Shown piece after piece: positions 51,965-60,289 of a stretch of 64,000 nucleotides of DNA. This DNA is from Parvibaculum indicum (GTDB lineage: Bacteria; Pseudomonadota; Alphaproteobacteria; Parvibaculales; Parvibaculaceae). The position numbers and the translations under genes were made by a program. The stretch's first letter is position 1, and each line of letters starts with the position of its first letter. The stretch covers positions 124,001 through 188,000 of the forward strand of contig NZ_JAASQO010000006.1 of assembly GCF_011762095.1 (NCBI RefSeq). Reading direction: 5' to 3'. The notes under the pieces were generated by a model. That model was not told where the DNA came from and did not search any database. It saw nothing but the letters and a program-made list of their open reading frames with translations.

Positions 51965-52722
51965 TCGATAACACCCTGGATTGCATTATCCCGGATAGCG
52001 CGAAAATTGCGGAAGGGGTGACACTCGGCCCTAGGGTCGTCCTTGCCGGAGACGGAGTTGTGCTGGGACAAAATGCACGCATCGACGCGGCTGCCGTGAT
52101 CGGTGCTGAGGTGACAATCGGACAGGGGGCATGGGTCAAGGCAGGCGCGGTCGTTCTTCGGTCTGTTCCGCCAAACGCCATCGTCGAAGGAAATCCCGCC
52201 CAAGTCGCAGGCTATCTTGACGGCGATGGCGCATGGCGGAAGCCAGATCCGAAACATGTCGATTTTCACAGCTTCAAACATTTGGCGCGTCCCTCCAAAG
52301 TCGAACTGGGTGTTGGCGCTTCCACACTGTTTCTTATGCGGCGCATCACCGATGCGCGGGGGGCGCTGACTGTCGGCGAAGTACCGAACGAGGTGCCGTT
52401 TTCTCCTGTCCGCTACTTTGTGGTGTTCGATGTTCCTTCGATGGAGCTTCGGGGTGAACACGCCCACAAGCAGTGCCAGCAATTCCTGATATGCCTGCAC
52501 GGTTCCTGTCGTGTGCTGCTCGATGATGGCTATAATCGCTGCGAGGTCACCCTCGACAGTCCGGACATGGGGGTGTTCATGCCGGCAATGATCTGGGGCA
52601 CGCAGTATCGCTACAGCTCGGACGCGGTTCTGCTGGTTTTCGCCTCCCGGACATATGAGCCGGACGACTATCTTAGAACCTACGACGATTTTCTCGCAGA
52701 GCTCGAAGGGCGCAAGGCATGA
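51961..52722 (+). CDS. WxcM-like fusion: hexapeptide acyltransferase plus dTDP-sugar 3,4-ketoisomerase
   Basis: Residues about 1-85 are a left-handed beta-helix acyltransferase (AKIAEGVTLGPRVVLAGDGV, NAIVEGNPAQVAGY). Residues about 115-253 are a FdtA/QdtA-type cupin (YFVVFDVPSMELRGEHAHKQ, CQQFLICLHGSCRVLLDDGY). Together they match bifunctional WxcM proteins: the cupin moves the keto group of dTDP-4-keto-6-deoxyglucose, and the hexapeptide domain N-acetylates the 3-amino sugar. The aminotransferase for the middle step is the next gene, with a four-base overlap. The rmlA/rmlB precursor genes are not in this window. Confidence 0.87.
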   Translation: MIDNTLDCIIPDSAKIAEGVTLGPRVVLAGDGVVLGQNARIDAAAVIGAEVTIGQGAWVKAGAVVLRSVPPNAIVEGNPAQVAGYLDGDGAWRKPDPKHVDFHSFKHLARPSKVELGVGASTLFLMRRITDARGALTVGEVPNEVPFSPVRYFVVFDVPSMELRGEHAHKQCQQFLICLHGSCRVLLDDGYNRCEVTLDSPDMGVFMPAMIWGTQYRYSSDAVLLVFASRTYEPDDYLRTYDDFLAELEGRKA

Positions 52723-53816
52723 CTATCCCCTTCCTAGACCTTGGCGCGGCCTATCGCGAACTCAAGACGGAGATTGATGCCGCGATCCATCGCGTTCTCG
52801 ACTCGGGCTGGTACATCCTCGGCCCCGAGGTCGAAGCTTTCGAGGCAGAGTGGGCGGCCTATTGCGAGGCGGATCATGCAGTGGGGGTCGCCAATGGTCT
52901 GGACGCGCTGATCCTTGCACTCCGTTCGCTGGATGTAGGCCCGGGCGACGAGGTAATCGTACCCTCGAACACCTACATCGCCACGTGGCTTGCTGTGACG
53001 GCAGTGGGCGCGAGGCCAATACCAGTCGAGCCCGATCCGGCCACCCACAACATCGACCCGACTGGCATCGCGGAGATGATCACTCCGTCAACGAAGGTCA
53101 TCCTACCTGTTCACCTCTACGGCCAGCCAACCGATCTTGACCCGATCCTCGCGCTTGCGCGCAGCCGCGGGATCGCGGTGGTCGAGGATGCCGCCCAGGC
53201 CCATGGTGCGTGCTACAAAGGGCGGCGCATCGGTGCGCATGGCGATGTGGTTTGCTGGAGCTTCTATCCCGGCAAGAACCTCGGCGCGTTGGGGGATGGC
53301 GGGGCGGTGACGACCAATCGAGCCGATCTGTCCGACCGCATCCGCGTACTGCGCAACTATGGCAGCCGAGTGAAATACGTAAACGAGGTCCAGGGCGAGA
53401 ACTCGCGCCTCGACCCGATCCAGGCAGCGGTGCTGCGGGCCAAGCTGCCCCACCTCGACGCCTGGACCGAGCGACGGCTTGCGATCGCCGAGGCATATGC
53501 GGACGGCCTCGCGGGTCTCGGTCTCATCCTGCCGAATGTGCCGAACTGGGCCGACCCCGCCTGGCACCTCTATGTGGTGCGCACCAAGAACCGTGCGGCG
53601 CTTCAGAAGCGTCTCGCCGCAGTCGGCGTCGGTACGCTGATCCACTACCCGATCCCTCCGCACATGCAGGCGGCTTATGCCGATCTCGGCCTTGCGCCCG
53701 AAGCTCTGCCGATCGCTCGCGACCTCGCCGAGGAAGTGCTGAGCCTGCCGATAGGACCGCAACTCGACCTGCCGGCGGCGCAGAAGGTCATTGCCGGACT
53801 AGTCGATGCCCTCTGA
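52719..53816 (+). CDS. DegT/DnrJ/EryC1-type sugar aminotransferase (FdtB/QdtB-like)
   Basis: The 365-residue PLP enzyme has PFLDLGAAYRELKTEIDAAI, GVANGLDALILALRSL, VVEDAAQAHGACYKGRRIGA and the lysine region CWSFYPGKNLGALGDGGAVT. This sequence is typical of dTDP-3-amino-3,6-dideoxyhexose transaminases. Placed directly after the ketoisomerase, it should form a 3-amino sugar such as Fuc3N or Qui3N. The sulfotransferase gene begins inside its last codons (overlap 53806-53816). Confidence 0.92.
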   Translation: MTIPFLDLGAAYRELKTEIDAAIHRVLDSGWYILGPEVEAFEAEWAAYCEADHAVGVANGLDALILALRSLDVGPGDEVIVPSNTYIATWLAVTAVGARPIPVEPDPATHNIDPTGIAEMITPSTKVILPVHLYGQPTDLDPILALARSRGIAVVEDAAQAHGACYKGRRIGAHGDVVCWSFYPGKNLGALGDGGAVTTNRADLSDRIRVLRNYGSRVKYVNEVQGENSRLDPIQAAVLRAKLPHLDAWTERRLAIAEAYADGLAGLGLILPNVPNWADPAWHLYVVRTKNRAALQKRLAAVGVGTLIHYPIPPHMQAAYADLGLAPEALPIARDLAEEVLSLPIGPQLDLPAAQKVIAGLVDAL

Positions 53817-54696
53817 TTATCTCTGCAACCTTGTCGTGCCCGGCGCAGCTAAGAGCGGCACCTCGTCGCTGCACGACTATCTCGGCGCACATCCGATGAT
53901 AGCCATGAGCGCAGAGAAGGAACCGCACCATTTTTGTCGCGACGACCGCTATGCCCGCGGCGCCCAGGCCCACAACGCCTTGTTCACTTCAGTCCCTAGA
54001 CTTCGCTACTATGGCGAAAGTTCCACCGGCTACCTGCCGTGGCCGGTCGCGGCCCAGCGTGTCGCGCACGACCTCGACGATCCGAAGGCGCTCATCGTGC
54101 TGCGGCATCCGGTTGCGCGCACGTTCTCTCACTACCGCTGGCGTTACCGCCTTGGCCTGGAGCGCCGCAGCTTCCTCGAAGCGCTGCACGCCGACGGATT
54201 CGGCTACGACCCCGACCGACCGGACCGGTTCGGCTACATGGCGTATCTCGAATTCTCGCAATATGCTCGCCAAGTCGAAGCCTGGGAGGTTGCGCTGGGC
54301 GCCTCCAACTGCCTGCTGATCTCCGCCGGAGATCTCCAATCCGACCATGCCAGCACGATGGCGCGCTGCTTCGGTTTTCTCGGCCTTCCCCCGCTCGAGG
54401 ACGTTGCTGCTCGCCCGGACGGTGCGCCTCGCAGCAACGTGACCGCCGTGCAGGGGCGCCGTCCACCCAAGGCGATGGCCGCGCTGGCGCGTGTCCTGCC
54501 GAAGGGGCTCAAGGATATGAGGCTCTACAAGAGCCTCAAGCTGGGGGCGCTCCGCGTCGGCGCGCCGGTGCCACCGGCCATGATGACAGATGAAGAGCGC
54601 ACCTTCGTCGAAACCGCGCTCGCCGACGACATCGCCTGGTTCGAGGCCAAGTTCGGGGCTCGCAACGGAGTGTCGAAAGAGATGGTCGACACGTGA
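53806..54696 (+). CDS. PAPS-dependent sulfotransferase
   Basis: The 296-residue protein has the 5'-phosphosulfate loop VPGAAKSGTSSLHDYLGAHP near its N-terminus, and the 3'-phosphate motif LIVLRHPVARTFSHYRWRYR around residue 100. A C-terminal segment (MTDEERTFVETALADDIAWF) is typical of the family. It probably sulfates a sugar of the polymer, or a small molecule, in the cytoplasm. No PAPS synthesis genes are nearby. It is fully embedded in the operon, with overlaps at both ends. Confidence 0.87.
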   Translation: MPSDYLCNLVVPGAAKSGTSSLHDYLGAHPMIAMSAEKEPHHFCRDDRYARGAQAHNALFTSVPRLRYYGESSTGYLPWPVAAQRVAHDLDDPKALIVLRHPVARTFSHYRWRYRLGLERRSFLEALHADGFGYDPDRPDRFGYMAYLEFSQYARQVEAWEVALGASNCLLISAGDLQSDHASTMARCFGFLGLPPLEDVAARPDGAPRSNVTAVQGRRPPKAMAALARVLPKGLKDMRLYKSLKLGALRVGAPVPPAMMTDEERTFVETALADDIAWFEAKFGARNGVSKEMVDT

Positions 54697-56210
54697 CCGA
54701 AACTCCTGCCCACAGCTACCGCACCCTCCTGCGCTCGTCCTCGATCATGGGCGCGGCCTCTATGCTCAACATCCTGTCGGGCCTGGTCAAGATGAAGGTC
54801 GCTGCCCTTCTGCTCGGCCCCGCCGGCGTCGGCCTGATCGGGATTTACCAGAACCTGATGCAAACCGCTTCGACCGTCTCGGCGCTCGGGTTCAACAATA
54901 TCGGCACCCGCCAGGTGGCCTCGGCCAGTGCTGCCGGCGAAGACGACGCCCTCCTGCTAGTGCGTCAGGCGCTGCTGTGGGGGACAGTCGGACTGGCGCT
55001 CATTGGCGCCGGCGTCGTCTGGCTCACCAGCCCGTGGATCGCGCGCCGCATCCTCGACGATCCGGGCGCTGCGGGCGACGTCGCCTGGCTCGGGCTCGGT
55101 GTCGCGCTGACCGTCGCGGCCGGGTCGCAGACCGCCTATCTCACCGGGCTCAGGCGGATCGGCGACGTCGCGCGGGTGAACGTGCTGTCCGGCGTGGCCG
55201 CCGCCACGTTGGGCATTCTCGCGATCTGGCTCTGGGGCCACCCCGGCGTGCTAGTGTTGGTGCTGATGGTGCCGACCACCGGCTTTCTCGCCGGGCACTG
55301 GTTCGTGTCGCGGCTCGAACAGCCGGCGGGCCGCCAGCCGACCGCCGCTGAACTCGCGGGCGAATGGCGCAAACTGGCCCTGCTCGGCGCCGCTTTTATG
55401 TTGAGCGCGCTGGCTATGACGGTCGCGCAGCTCGCCGTGCGCAGCCTCGTGCAGCACCGGCTCGGCGTTGACGCGCTCGGGCAGTTCCAAGCCTCGTGGT
55501 CAATCGGGATGATCTATCTCACCTTGATCCTCGGCGCGATGGCTACCGACTATTACCCGAGGCTCGCCGGCGCCATCGCCGACCACGCGAGCGCCGCCCG
55601 GATCGTCAACGAACAGACCGAGGTCGCTCTCCTGCTGATCGGTCCGGTGCTGCTGGCGATGCTGTCGCTCGCACCCTGGGTAATCCATCTGCTCTATTCC
55701 GCCGAGTTCGCGACCGCGTCCGGCATCCTGCGCTGGCAGATTCTGGGCGACATCCTCAAGGTCGTGACCTGGCCGCTCGGCTTCGTCGTCTTGTCGATGG
55801 GTGCGGGGCGAGTCTTCATCCTGAGTCAGTCGCTGGGCGCCCTGGCTATGGTCGGGGTCACCTGGGCCGCCCTGCCGCTGATGGGCGTCACCGCCACCGG
55901 CGTGGCCTTCATCGCGATGTATGCAGTAATCCTGCCGATCAATTTCGTCGCCGCGCGGGTCTGGCTCGCGTTCCGCTGGACGCCCACAGTGCTGATCCAA
56001 GTCTGTGTCCTCACGCTGGCCGCCGTCCTCGTGACCGTTCTCGCCCGCCGCTCCGATATGCTCGCAGCCGCCGTGGGTGTCCCGCTGTCGCTCGGCTTCG
56101 GGATCCACGCCCTGACGCGGCTCGCGAAGATGGCAGGCCTTGGCGGCAGGGTCGGCAAGATCGCCGAAGCGAGCAACCGGTTCTTCAAGCGCATCGGACT
56201 GGTCAGATGA
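54693..56210 (+). CDS. Wzx-type O-antigen flippase
   Basis: The 505-residue protein has about twelve to fourteen membrane segments and the opening of the Wzx/MATE-like family (LLRSSSIMGAASMLNILSGL, VKMKVAALLLGPAGVGLIGI). It moves the lipid-linked repeat unit across the inner membrane. A GTG at 54693 overlaps the sulfotransferase stop. The C-terminal third has a decayed second copy at 56979-57559, with matching stretches such as EQTEVALLL and WPLGFV. Confidence 0.9.
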   Translation: MTETPAHSYRTLLRSSSIMGAASMLNILSGLVKMKVAALLLGPAGVGLIGIYQNLMQTASTVSALGFNNIGTRQVASASAAGEDDALLLVRQALLWGTVGLALIGAGVVWLTSPWIARRILDDPGAAGDVAWLGLGVALTVAAGSQTAYLTGLRRIGDVARVNVLSGVAAATLGILAIWLWGHPGVLVLVLMVPTTGFLAGHWFVSRLEQPAGRQPTAAELAGEWRKLALLGAAFMLSALAMTVAQLAVRSLVQHRLGVDALGQFQASWSIGMIYLTLILGAMATDYYPRLAGAIADHASAARIVNEQTEVALLLIGPVLLAMLSLAPWVIHLLYSAEFATASGILRWQILGDILKVVTWPLGFVVLSMGAGRVFILSQSLGALAMVGVTWAALPLMGVTATGVAFIAMYAVILPINFVAARVWLAFRWTPTVLIQVCVLTLAAVLVTVLARRSDMLAAAVGVPLSLGFGIHALTRLAKMAGLGGRVGKIAEASNRFFKRIGLVR

Positions 56211-56978
56211 CCGACCGCCCTTCCCCCGACACCCGCCCGCGCGTCACTCTCGGGGTGTTCGTCTTCCACCAGGAGGCGATCGTCTGCCAGGCGATCGAGA
56301 ACGCCTTCGCCCAGACCTATGCGTGGCTCGATATCATACTGTCCGACGATTAGTCGAACGAAGGGACCTTCGCGATCATGCAGCAAATGACGGATGCAAA
56401 CCGTGGGCCGCGCAAGGTCATCGCACGGCGCAACGATTTCAACCTCGGCACCGCGCTGCACGTACAGTCGGCGTTCAGCGCCTCGTCCGGCCGGCTGTTC
56501 GTGATCGCGGCCGGCGACGACGTCTCGACGCCCGACTGGCTAACCCGAGGGCGCGGTGCATTCCGGTCGCGAAAGTTTCTGCCACGGCCAGAAACTCACG
56601 CGGCTTCCGGCAAAACCCTACCACTTCTTCGATTGCCTTCTAGAAGGTTACTCCCGTGCCTACTGGCTTCCCGCGGCCCAACGTGCGCCTATACGCGTGG
56701 GGTTTTCGAGCATTTCGGCCCGTTGAGCGGCGGCAGCATCATCAAGGATAATCCGTTGCGGCTTCGCGCTGCGCTGATCGGTGAGTTTGTCGCCTGCGAT
56801 CAACTGCTGGTGGCCAGCGCATGCGCGACGACAATACCGGCCCGGCTACACGAGCGCGTTGCCGGCGGCGCTGAAACCGGTTCATCCAGAGCAAGGCGAC
56901 CGCGTTCCGGACGATGCAGAAGGACCTCGCCAACGGCACGGCAGAGATCGACCCAGCTTTGCAGCAGAGGATTGAGCG
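56207..56978 (+). pseudogene. Decayed family 2 glycosyltransferase
   Basis: Reading from ATG 56207 (overlapping the flippase stop), VTLGVFVFHQEAIVCQAIEN and AFAQTYAWLDIILSDD lead to an in-frame TAG at 56351. The intact gene at 57552 has a cysteine there. The same frame then continues with FNLGTALHVQSAFS and FVIAAGDD. A deletion and several frameshifts follow, but pieces remain recognisable in other frames: GAVHSGRE, PTCAYTRGVFEHFGPLSGGS, RLRAALIGEF, FRTMQKDLANGTAEIDPAL. It is a diverged copy of the glycosyltransferase at 57552-58631. Confidence 0.88.
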
Positions 56979-57559
56979 GCGCCCGCGCTGCTGTTCGACG
57001 AACAAACCGAGGTCGCGCTCCTTCTCTGTGCTCCGGTCCTCGTTGCGACGTTGGGCTGCGCGCCCTATGCGATCCGCCTGCTCTATTCGGCCGGGTTCGA
57101 GCCGGCGGTCGAAATCCTGCGCTGGCTACTCCTCGGCGACCTGCTCGGGGTGATGGGCTGGCCTTTGGGCTTCGTCATCCTCATCGCGGGGGCGGGCAAG
57201 ACCTTTGTCCTGACCGATTCGCTAGGGATCGGCGTCATAGTCTTGGGCGTCTGGGTCGGCCTGCCGATGCTTGGGGTCACGGGACCGGAGTGGCGTTTTT
57301 GGCGCTTTACATGGCCTATCTGCCCCTCGTCTGGTGGTTCGGAGGCCGCATCGGTTTTGCGTGGAGCCGGGCGGTCAAGGTGCAGGCGCTGTCGGTGGAG
57401 GCAGCGGCGCGGCAATCGGATCTGGGTGGGGCTGCGGCGGGCCTGGTTCTGGGCGGTGCGCTCGGGCTCTGGTCACTGGTGCAGCTTGCGTCTCGAACGA
57501 CAGCGGGCGGTAAGCTCGGTCGGATTGCGACTGTGGGAGAGAGGGAAAAGGATGGATAA
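56979..57559 (+). pseudogene. C-terminal remnant of a second Wzx flippase
   Basis: Right after the broken glycosyltransferase the sequence encodes DEQTEVALLL, YAIRLLYSAGFEPAVEILRW and GWPLGFVILIAGAGKTFVL. These align with the C-terminal third of the intact flippase (EQTEVALLL, VIHLLYSAEFATASGILRW, TWPLGFVVLSMGAGRVFIL). A frameshift near 57283 moves the rest (GVAFLALYMAYLPLVWWFGG) into another frame, ending at 57559. No N-terminal part exists. The end overlaps the start of the intact glycosyltransferase by eight bases. Confidence 0.87.
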
Positions 57560-58631
57560 CACCGAAATCCTGAAGACATACGGCAACATCGGCTTGCCCG
57601 ATGGGACAGAGAATCGCCCCCTCGTGACCTTTGTGGTCTTTGCCTACAATCAAGAGAAATACATCTGCGAGGCGGTAGAGGGCGCGTTTGCCCAGCGATA
57701 TTCGCCGCTCGAGATCATCCTGTCGGACGATTGTTCCAGCGACCGCACCTTCGAGATAATGGAGGAAATGGCGGAGGCATATAAGGGGCCGCACAAAGTC
57801 AGAGTGAGGCGGAACGCTTTTAACCTTGGAACAGCTTTGCACGTGCAGTCAGCGTTTGTGGTCTCTACGGGAAAGCTGTTTGTCGTCGCTGCTGGCGATG
57901 ATATCTCGATTGACAATCGCGTGTCGGTTCTGGTTGATGCTTGGGTCTCCGCCGGTAGCCCTGAAGGTGCAGTCCATTCTGGGCGTGAGCTCTTCCGCAA
58001 TGATCAGACCATCAAGACCGTGCCAGCCAACCACCACCGCTATTCCGATATTGTGTTGGACGGCTATGCGCACGGCTATTGGCTGCCCGCTGCGGCACCG
58101 ACTTGCGCCTATACACGGGGTGTGTTTGAGCGCTTTGCCCCATTGATCGGGGGCTCGATCATCGAAGACGCGCCGTTGCAGCTGAGAGCGGCCTTGCTGG
58201 GCACGTTACTCCCATGCGACGAAGCACTCGTGCGCACACGCTTGCATGATGACAATTCCGGCACTGGATATGACATCAGCCAACCCGCCCGTTGGAATCG
58301 TTTCATTCAGAGCAAGGTCATCGCGTTCCGCACAATGCAAAGAGACCTTGCAAACTGGCAAGGGCAGATTGATCCAGCTCTGCGTCAGCGGATTGAACGT
58401 CAGGTCCTCGCCGTCCTGCATTCAACTTCGGGGCTAATGCTACCCGAAACACGCTCTGTTGGCCCGCTCGAACGGAGCCTTCTCGCATTGCGAATGGCGA
58501 CGGCGCTCGCAGTCGCAAGCAATCTTCGGCTGCGCGTCGAATATGCACTGAGTTTTTTAGGGTTCGAGGCTCATGTGCGCCTCAAGAACTACATTCGGCA
58601 GCTATCAAAACCAAAAACCACGCAGTTCTGA
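57552..58631 (+). CDS. Family 2 glycosyltransferase
   Basis: The 359-residue GT-A enzyme begins PLVTFVVFAYNQEKYICEAV, with EIILSDDCSSDRTFEIMEEM and VVAAGDDIS as the nucleotide-sugar region. The remainder (HGYWLPAAAPTCAYTRGVFE, GGSIIEDAPLQLRAALLG) is shared with the decayed copy upstream. It should transfer one sugar of the repeat unit. ATG 57552 follows GAGGGAAAAGG, a good ribosome site. It probably replaces the broken paralogue. A 185-base gap with no evident element follows. Confidence 0.88.
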   Translation: MDNTEILKTYGNIGLPDGTENRPLVTFVVFAYNQEKYICEAVEGAFAQRYSPLEIILSDDCSSDRTFEIMEEMAEAYKGPHKVRVRRNAFNLGTALHVQSAFVVSTGKLFVVAAGDDISIDNRVSVLVDAWVSAGSPEGAVHSGRELFRNDQTIKTVPANHHRYSDIVLDGYAHGYWLPAAAPTCAYTRGVFERFAPLIGGSIIEDAPLQLRAALLGTLLPCDEALVRTRLHDDNSGTGYDISQPARWNRFIQSKVIAFRTMQRDLANWQGQIDPALRQRIERQVLAVLHSTSGLMLPETRSVGPLERSLLALRMATALAVASNLRLRVEYALSFLGFEAHVRLKNYIRQLSKPKTTQF

Positions 58632-58816
58632 CACAGAGCGGTGTGCTGATTTGTCGTGCCGTGACAATAATGGCCTAGTGATCGATCTCTCAAACCATTG
58701 TCTTTGAATGCCTGAAAAAATAACACATCTGACTTCCAGTGTACGCGACGGGTGTTTGTTTATGACGTTTTTGACAATACCGACACCGGGCGCCCCGAAC
58801 TCCAGTAGGTGCTAGA

Positions 58817-59263
58817 ATGATTAGGAAAATCCGACACATTCTTCTTCAACTGAAGGGCAGGTATACCTTCGGCAAGAAGGTCGGGATTTTAGGAGATTTC
58901 ACTGTCGTGAATCCCCAAAAAGTGACCATTGGCAACCATTGCGGGGTTAACCACGGCGTCTTCATTCTCGGTCATCACAAGGTGGAAATCGGCTCCTATG
59001 TGGTGCTGTCCGCGCGGTGCATGCTAATCGATACTGGCCTCGATAAGCATGAGTTCCTCGAAAAGGACTTTCCGAAGCACTTGGACGGCCCGATCCGGAT
59101 CGAAGACGGAGTATGGATCGGGGCCGGGGCTATCATACTTGCGGGAGTAACTGTTGGCCGAAAAGCCATAATTGGGGCCGGGGCCGTCGTGACCCGCGAT
59201 GTGCCACCATATTCGATTGCAGCGGGCAACCCGGCGAAGGTCATAGGTCGGACCGATGCCTGA
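58817..59263 (+). CDS. Left-handed beta-helix acyltransferase
   Basis: The 148-residue protein is built of hexapeptide repeats ([60 protein letters not shown], then NPAKVIG), as in WcaF/NodL-type O-acetyltransferases. It probably O-acetylates a sugar in the polymer. It overlaps the next glycosyltransferase gene by eight bases. It belongs to the same cassette but to a different branch from the fused acyltransferase at 51961. Confidence 0.88.
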   Translation: MIRKIRHILLQLKGRYTFGKKVGILGDFTVVNPQKVTIGNHCGVNHGVFILGHHKVEIGSYVVLSARCMLIDTGLDKHEFLEKDFPKHLDGPIRIEDGVWIGAGAIILAGVTVGRKAIIGAGAVVTRDVPPYSIAAGNPAKVIGRTDA

Positions 59264-60251
59264 TCCGGTCTCCGTTGTCGTCACATGTTACAACCTCGAA
59301 CGCTTCATCGGCGAGGCGATCCGTTCGGTTCGAGAGCAGGACTACGAGGGCGAAATTCAAATTGTCGTGATCGATGATTGTTCCACAGATCGGAGCCTCA
59401 AGATTCTGGCCGACACACCCGGCATTGAGATCGTGCAGCATATTGAGAACGGCGGGGTCATGCGGGCAATGATCTCGGGGTTGCGCGTAGCGCGGCACGA
59501 CATGGTTTTTTTTCTCGACGGCGACGATGTCTGGCACCATAGAAAACTGTCGTGTTGCATGGCGCAGGTAACTGCCGAGACGAAACTTTGCACCCACGAT
59601 TTATGGTACTTAGACAGCAATGGAAAACAAATCCCGCGACGGAGCCGGGTCGGCGAAGTGTTAGGTCTGGCGGAACCGCTTGACCGCAGCGGTCTGATCG
59701 AGAAAGGCCTCCTCGAACACGGTGATTACGTTTGGCTGGGCAGCGCTTTCGGCGTGTCACGGTCGCGAGGCGACGTTGACGCGTTCATAGCGTTCTGCGA
59801 GCAGCGGGACTACCTCGACACATGCTATCAGGATTGGCCCCTGGCGGTTTGGGTGGCGCTCGAGCCGGGCGGTGGGATGGCGTTTGCCGAGGAGAAGCTG
59901 TTCGGCTACCGGCTTCACGGCAACAACTACAGTGGCGCGAGCCAGACACTCGAGAAGTTGCGGCGAAACCTTGGCAAGTCGCGCGACACCTTCCGGCTAA
60001 TCGAAGAGATGGTCATTGAGAAAGGTGGATCACAGGCTGTCGCTCGGACCTATCAGCAGGTAACGGCGCATTACGACCTCCGTCTCGCCTCTACGGAGCC
60101 TGGACGAGGACGCCTGATTGGTCACCTTCTGCGGAACGTCCCAGCGCTCCGGGCGGACCGTGAAAGTGTGCTTCTCCTGTTACGGGCCGCCCTGACGTTG
60201 ATCCTCGGCCCCCAGCGCGCGCACTGGGTTGTGGAACGCCGGACGAAATGA
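59256..60251 (+). CDS. Family 2 glycosyltransferase
   Basis: The 331-residue protein has [38 protein letters not shown] and [16 protein letters not shown] (DxD region), then a lengthy C-terminal helical part. It is a GT-A sugar transferase for repeat-unit assembly and is distinct from the enzyme at 57552. The donor is not determined. Confidence 0.88.
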   Translation: MPDPVSVVVTCYNLERFIGEAIRSVREQDYEGEIQIVVIDDCSTDRSLKILADTPGIEIVQHIENGGVMRAMISGLRVARHDMVFFLDGDDVWHHRKLSCCMAQVTAETKLCTHDLWYLDSNGKQIPRRSRVGEVLGLAEPLDRSGLIEKGLLEHGDYVWLGSAFGVSRSRGDVDAFIAFCEQRDYLDTCYQDWPLAVWVALEPGGGMAFAEEKLFGYRLHGNNYSGASQTLEKLRRNLGKSRDTFRLIEEMVIEKGGSQAVARTYQQVTAHYDLRLASTEPGRGRLIGHLLRNVPALRADRESVLLLLRAALTLILGPQRAHWVVERRTK

Positions 60252-60289
60252 CTAGCAGCCGTAGAACGTGTATCGAGGAAGCGAATTGA

